Shown here piece after piece: positions 60,860-64,000 of a stretch of DNA of 64,000 nt (within the stretch, counting starts at the first letter, position 1; each line of letters opens with the position of its first letter). The notes beneath the pieces are model-generated. The model saw only the letters and a list, made by a program, of their open reading frames with translations. It was not told where the DNA came from and did not search any database. The stretch covers positions 1,364,001 to 1,428,000 of the forward strand of contig CP011077.1 of the NCBI GenBank assembly GCA_000963575.1, read 5' to 3'. Position numbers and translations under genes: made by a program. Source of the DNA: Klebsiella michiganensis. Its GTDB lineage: Bacteria; Pseudomonadota; Gammaproteobacteria; Enterobacterales; Enterobacteriaceae.

Positions 60860-61932
60860 TGCGCGCAATGCTCTTTCTGATAGGCATGCTGTTTAGCGTT
60901 CACGCGGCGGCGACAATTGATACCTTCACTTTTAAAGATGAAGCGCAGGAGCAGCAGTTCCGCCAGCTAACCGAAGCGCTACGCTGCCCGAAATGCCAGA
61001 ACAATAGCATTGCGGACTCTAACGCGATGATTGCCTCGGATATGAAGCTCAAAGTTTACGAGCTAATGCAGCAGGGCAAGAGCAAGCAGCAGATCGTGGA
61101 TTATATGGTGGAGCGCTACGGCCACTTTGTTACCTATGAGCCGCCGTTGACGCCGGCCACGGTGATCCTCTGGGTGCTGCCTGCACTGTTTATACTCGGC
61201 GGGGCCACGGTGATTGTGCTGCGCAGCCGCAGGCGGCAAAAGATTTCGCTCTCGGAAGAAAATCCCACTTTGAGCCGCGGGATAAGCCCGGGGAAAATCT
61301 CGCTGTGGGTCTTTTTGCCCGGGGCTGTGCTGCTTGTGGCGGTCAGCGTTGGCAGTTATCTGAAAACGTCTGGGCTGGCGCAGGTGCACGCCTGGCGACA
61401 GGCAACCGCTGAGACGCCGGCGTTGTTAAAACGTGTTCTTGATCCGCAGGCCGCGCCGCTGACTATGGAAGAGATGGCGCGTCTTGGGTTAGGATTACGC
61501 ACGCGATTGCAGCAACAGCCTGATAATCTTGAAGGCTGGATGATGCTTGGGCGCATTGGCATGGTGTTGAATAACGCCACAACGGCGACACAAGCTTTCG
61601 CTCACGCCTGGAAACTTGCGCCTACAAACAGCGAGGCAAAGCTGGGCTATGCTGAAATATTGACCCGCTCTGCCGATGAGCAGGACAACCAGCTTGGTGG
61701 GCTTCTGCTCCGCGAAATGTTAAAAGATGACCATACGAATATTCGCGTGCTTAGCCTGTTGGCGTTCAATGCTTTTGAGCGCCAGAATTACCGTGAGGCG
61801 ATTGGGGCGTGGGATATGATGCTGAGAATTTTACCGGCAAACGACCAGCGCCGCGCTGTCATTGAGCGCAGCATCGATCGGGCGAGGGCCCAGCTTGAAC
61901 CGGGCACCACTGAAAGCGCAGATAAACAATAA
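60856..61932 (+). CDS. ccmH: CcmH with fused CcmI-like TPR domain (358 aa)
   Basis: A signal sequence is followed by LRCPKCQNNSIADSNA with redox Cys44 and Cys47, then a membrane helix (~108-125), a second helix (~155-175), and TPR-like helices to the end (GWMMLGRIGMVLNNATTATQ). This is the enterobacterial CcmH-CcmI fusion, delivering apocytochrome to the lyase. ATG 60856 overlaps the ccmG stop; the longer frame from 60826 is a shadow. Confidence 0.95.
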   Translation: MMRAMLFLIGMLFSVHAAATIDTFTFKDEAQEQQFRQLTEALRCPKCQNNSIADSNAMIASDMKLKVYELMQQGKSKQQIVDYMVERYGHFVTYEPPLTPATVILWVLPALFILGGATVIVLRSRRRQKISLSEENPTLSRGISPGKISLWVFLPGAVLLVAVSVGSYLKTSGLAQVHAWRQATAETPALLKRVLDPQAAPLTMEEMARLGLGLRTRLQQQPDNLEGWMMLGRIGMVLNNATTATQAFAHAWKLAPTNSEAKLGYAEILTRSADEQDNQLGGLLLREMLKDDHTNIRVLSLLAFNAFERQNYREAIGAWDMMLRILPANDQRRAVIERSIDRARAQLEPGTTESADKQ

Positions 61933-61945
61933 TAGGGAGACGCTA

Positions 61946-62704
61946 ATGAATTTCCGCCTGACCGGACTTGCACTGGCAACAACGGTATTAGTGGGATGTG
62001 CCAGTTCTGGTAGCCAGCAGCCTCAGGGGCGTTCGGACCCACTCGAAGGGTTCAACCGTTCAATGTTCAACTTCAACTACAACGTGCTGGACCCGTATGT
62101 ATTGCGTCCGGTAGCCGTAGCGTGGCGTGACTATGTGCCGGTGCCAGCGCGCAACGGTCTGAGCAACTTCACAAGCAACCTCGAAGAGCCCGCCACGATG
62201 GTGAACTACTTCGTGCAGGGCGATCCGTACCAGGGGATGGTGCACTTTACGCGATTCTTCCTGAACACCCTGCTCGGGATGGGCGGTTTCATTGACGTGG
62301 CCGGCATGGCGAACCCTAAACTGCAGCGCGTCGAGCCTCACCGCTTCGGCAGCACGCTGGGCCACTACGAAGTAGGTTACGGCCCTTACGTGATGCTACC
62401 GGGCTACGGCAGCTTCACGCTGCGCGAAGACGGCGGTGACTTTGTCGATACGCTGTATCCGGTGCTTTCCTGGCTGACCTGGCCGATGTCTATCGGGAAA
62501 TGGGCGGTCGAAGGCGTCGAAACGCGCGCGCAATTGCTGGATTCTGACGGTCTGCTGCGCCAGTCTGCGGATCCTTACGTCACGGTGCGTGAAGCCTACT
62601 TCCAGCGCCATGATTTCCTGGCCAACGGCGGTCAGCTTAAGCCAGAAGCGAACCCGAACGCGGCGGCGATTCAGGACGATCTGAAAGATATTGACTCCCA
62701 GTAA
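61946..62704 (+). CDS. mlaA: Phospholipid-asymmetry lipoprotein MlaA/VacJ (252 aa)
   Basis: Signal peptide with lipobox LVGC (residues 15-18), then DPLEGFNRSMFNFNYNVLDP and YFVQGDPYQGMVHFTRFFLN, the MlaA core. It removes phospholipids from the outer leaflet of the outer membrane with OmpC/F and hands them to MlaC. ATG 61946 has TAGGGAG upstream; the frame before it reads the ccmH end out of frame. Only 13 bp separate it from ccmH, so it may be partly cotranscribed with ccm. Confidence 0.95.
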   Translation: MNFRLTGLALATTVLVGCASSGSQQPQGRSDPLEGFNRSMFNFNYNVLDPYVLRPVAVAWRDYVPVPARNGLSNFTSNLEEPATMVNYFVQGDPYQGMVHFTRFFLNTLLGMGGFIDVAGMANPKLQRVEPHRFGSTLGHYEVGYGPYVMLPGYGSFTLREDGGDFVDTLYPVLSWLTWPMSIGKWAVEGVETRAQLLDSDGLLRQSADPYVTVREAYFQRHDFLANGGQLKPEANPNAAAIQDDLKDIDSQ

Positions 62705-62725
62705 GCAGGGGAGAAGCAGACAGAA

Positions 62726-62750
62726 AGCGAGCGCACAAGCTCGCTTTTTT
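62726..62750 (+). terminator. Rho-independent terminator after mlaA
   Basis: AGCGAGC-GCACAA-GCTCGCT with a run of six T residues. It ends the ccm-mlaA transcript. Confidence 0.92.
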
Positions 62751-62809
62751 ATTGTCATCATATTGACATAAAATGACACATCTTAACGCACCAGCATTTT
62801 GTAATGGTA

Positions 62810-62824
62810 TGTTATAAGATAACA
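62810..62824. promoter_or_regulatory. Zur-box-like palindrome upstream of the HflK-like gene
   Basis: TGTTAT-AAG-ATAACA, inside ATGTTATAAGATAACAA, resembles the enterobacterial Zur operator (ATGTTATA-W-TATAACAT type; about 15 of 17 positions by hand). It ends 47 bp before ATG 62872, a suitable position for repression. Binding is inferred. Confidence 0.5.
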
Positions 62825-62871
62825 ATCTAAAAATGCTGCGTATTTCTTGCGCACCTCACATTTAAAACATC

Positions 62872-64000
62872 ATGCCACCTACCCGGTTACCCGAAGCTGA
62901 ACTGCTGCCTCAATCGCTACCCGCTCGCTATTCGCTGGCCGCCGTGCAGGCCCGGCTCGCCGCACGCGCGGTGTTCGCCTTAACCTTCTTGCTGTTTATG
63001 ATGCTCCTGCTGGCGCTGACGGTCAGTATTCTGGAGCCGGCTTCACGCTGGGTCGCTTTGCTGTGCAGCAATGCGGCAGCGCTTTTGTTATTGGTCATTT
63101 CTCTGCACGCGGCGCAGCGTATTTGCCAGTGGCGAAGCCTTAAGTTTTCCCCATCGGTTCAGCACGAAGAGGTGCCCAAAAACCCGCTTTTAAGCTGGCT
63201 TACGGGTCTGGTGCCGTTAAATTTTGCCCGGGCTGAAGCACTATTGAAGGCGGACGGCATCTGGTCCGGGGCGCTTGCCGCGCTGGCGTTCTATATTGCG
63301 CTTTCTGGCTGGAGTAGCAGCTACGTTCCACTTTTGGACAATAATAACCGCTGGATTGCCGTGGCCTGCCTGGCGGGTTCGGTCTTTGTTCTATTGGTGG
63401 CCGAACGACATCTCAGCGCGGTGCCCAAAGAGGCCTCACCTGAAGCCGGGCCGATAGCGCCGCTGCTGCGCCTGGTGATGGCGGTACAGCTGCTGAGTTT
63501 ACCTGGACTTGTCTGGCCACAGCTCAATAGTTCACTGGCGATAAATTTACCCGCTGTGCTGGTACTGTTGGTGTCCGCAGAGTTTATGCTGCGCGGGCTG
63601 TGCTCTCTGTTTGCCCCGCCTGGAGATGGCACGACAGAACCTGGGCTGATTCCAAAAAGCCAGCTGGCTGCCCAGCTAACCTGGCCCCCGCGCCCGCTCG
63701 GTTTTTTACAGCAGGAACTGCACCAGCGTTTTGGCATTGATCTTCGCCAGGTCTGGGCCTTCACCGTTTTAAAGCGCGCGTTTGTTCCGATGGTGACTCT
63801 GATGCTGCTTTGCGGCTGGTTGCTGACCGGGCTGCAGCAAATCTCAGCTACCGAACGCGGTGTGTATGAGCGCTTTGGCCGCTCTGTGGCGGTGCTTGAG
63901 CCGGGCCTGCACCTGGGGCTGCCCTGGCCGTTTGGTCGGGTACAGTTGACCGAAAATGGCCAGGTGCATGAGTTGGCCGCCGGGGAAGATCCGGCCAGTC
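62872..64000 (+). CDS. Multi-TM HflK/SPFH-like protein (3' end outside window)
   Basis: The frame from ATG 62872 is open to the window end (376 residues seen). The N-terminal ~310 residues contain several membrane helices (for example AVFALTFLLFMMLLLALTVS near 32-51, and MVTLMLLCGWLLTGLQQIS near 304-322). After this the HflK/SPFH start appears: TERGVYERFGRSVAVLEPGL followed by HLGLPWPFGRV. Canonical HflK has a single helix, so this is a longer relative often annotated as protease modulator HflK. An earlier ATG (62833) in the same frame stops at 62863. No clear Shine-Dalgarno. A Zur-like palindrome upstream hints at a link to zinc. Confidence 0.72.
   Translation, partial: MPPTRLPEAELLPQSLPARYSLAAVQARLAARAVFALTFLLFMMLLLALTVSILEPASRWVALLCSNAAALLLLVISLHAAQRICQWRSLKFSPSVQHEEVPKNPLLSWLTGLVPLNFARAEALLKADGIWSGALAALAFYIALSGWSSSYVPLLDNNNRWIAVACLAGSVFVLLVAERHLSAVPKEASPEAGPIAPLLRLVMAVQLLSLPGLVWPQLNSSLAINLPAVLVLLVSAEFMLRGLCSLFAPPGDGTTEPGLIPKSQLAAQLTWPPRPLGFLQQELHQRFGIDLRQVWAFTVLKRAFVPMVTLMLLCGWLLTGLQQISATERGVYERFGRSVAVLEPGLHLGLPWPFGRVQLTENGQVHELAAGEDPAS

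Overview
The window is chromosomal DNA of a member of the Enterobacterales. Evidence: a YmjA/DUF2543 protein, YaiL, YfdC, tRNA-Arg(CCU), a complete ccmABCDEFGH operon with a CcmH-CcmI fusion, MlaA, and a full-length 127-bp ERIC repeat. The genus cannot be fixed from the sequence alone. Most genes are GC-rich with enterobacterial codon use; the type VI secretion (T6SS) effector segment around 35.3-41.5 kb is clearly AT-rich and looks recently acquired.

Layout. (1) 1-3.7 kb: a YcsI/DUF1445 protein, a PxpB-PxpC (KipI-KipA) fusion and a biotin carboxylase-BCCP protein. Together these have the domain set of a split urea-carboxylase-like enzyme. (2) 3.8-4.4 kb: a Fic-family gene that has lost its catalytic motif by an in-frame deletion. 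(3) 4.6-13.2 kb: a catabolic block with an APC permease, a soluble Cache sensor protein, a GntR regulator, a PatD-like aminoaldehyde dehydrogenase, a secreted SnoaL-like protein, a Tat-exported spermidine-dehydrogenase-like flavoprotein and a triheme cytochrome c. The simplest reading is periplasmic polyamine oxidation with electrons passed to cytochrome c and the aldehyde finished by the dehydrogenase. (4) 13.2-23.4 kb: mixed small genes, including a DUF2442/DUF4160 pair with a frameshifted DUF4160 member, an RluA-like synthase, ymjA, a three-gene FUSC/DUF1656/HlyD efflux operon with a divergent AraC regulator, two lipoproteins, two Nudix hydrolases and yaiL.

(5) 23.4-53.9 kb: a complete T6SS locus on the + strand in the order tssB, tssC, tssK, tssL, OmpA-like, hcp, clpV, vgrG, effector region, accessory membrane gene, tssM, tssA, tssF, tssG, tssJ, tssE, frameshifted small gene, VasL-like gene. 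A perfect FNR-type palindrome lies in its upstream region. The effector region holds two stacked cassettes. The first is a live vgrG tail, a 2-TM small protein, an intact Tle3-like lipase and a PAAR protein. The second is an orphan, nonsense-mutated vgrG 3' end with a different tail, a Tli3-like lipoprotein, a Tle3-like lipase broken by one in-frame stop, and a second almost identical PAAR gene. Shared vgrG and PAAR sequence flanks the cassettes and the junction can be read to within a few bases. This looks like replacement of an older effector module by a newer one through homologous recombination.

(6) 54.3-64 kb: tRNA-Arg(CCU) at the right edge of the T6SS block, yfdC, the ccm cytochrome c maturation operon, mlaA, and the start of a multi-TM HflK/SPFH-like gene that runs off the window and is preceded by a Zur-box-like palindrome. 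The ccm operon would supply heme attachment for the triheme cytochrome at 12 kb.
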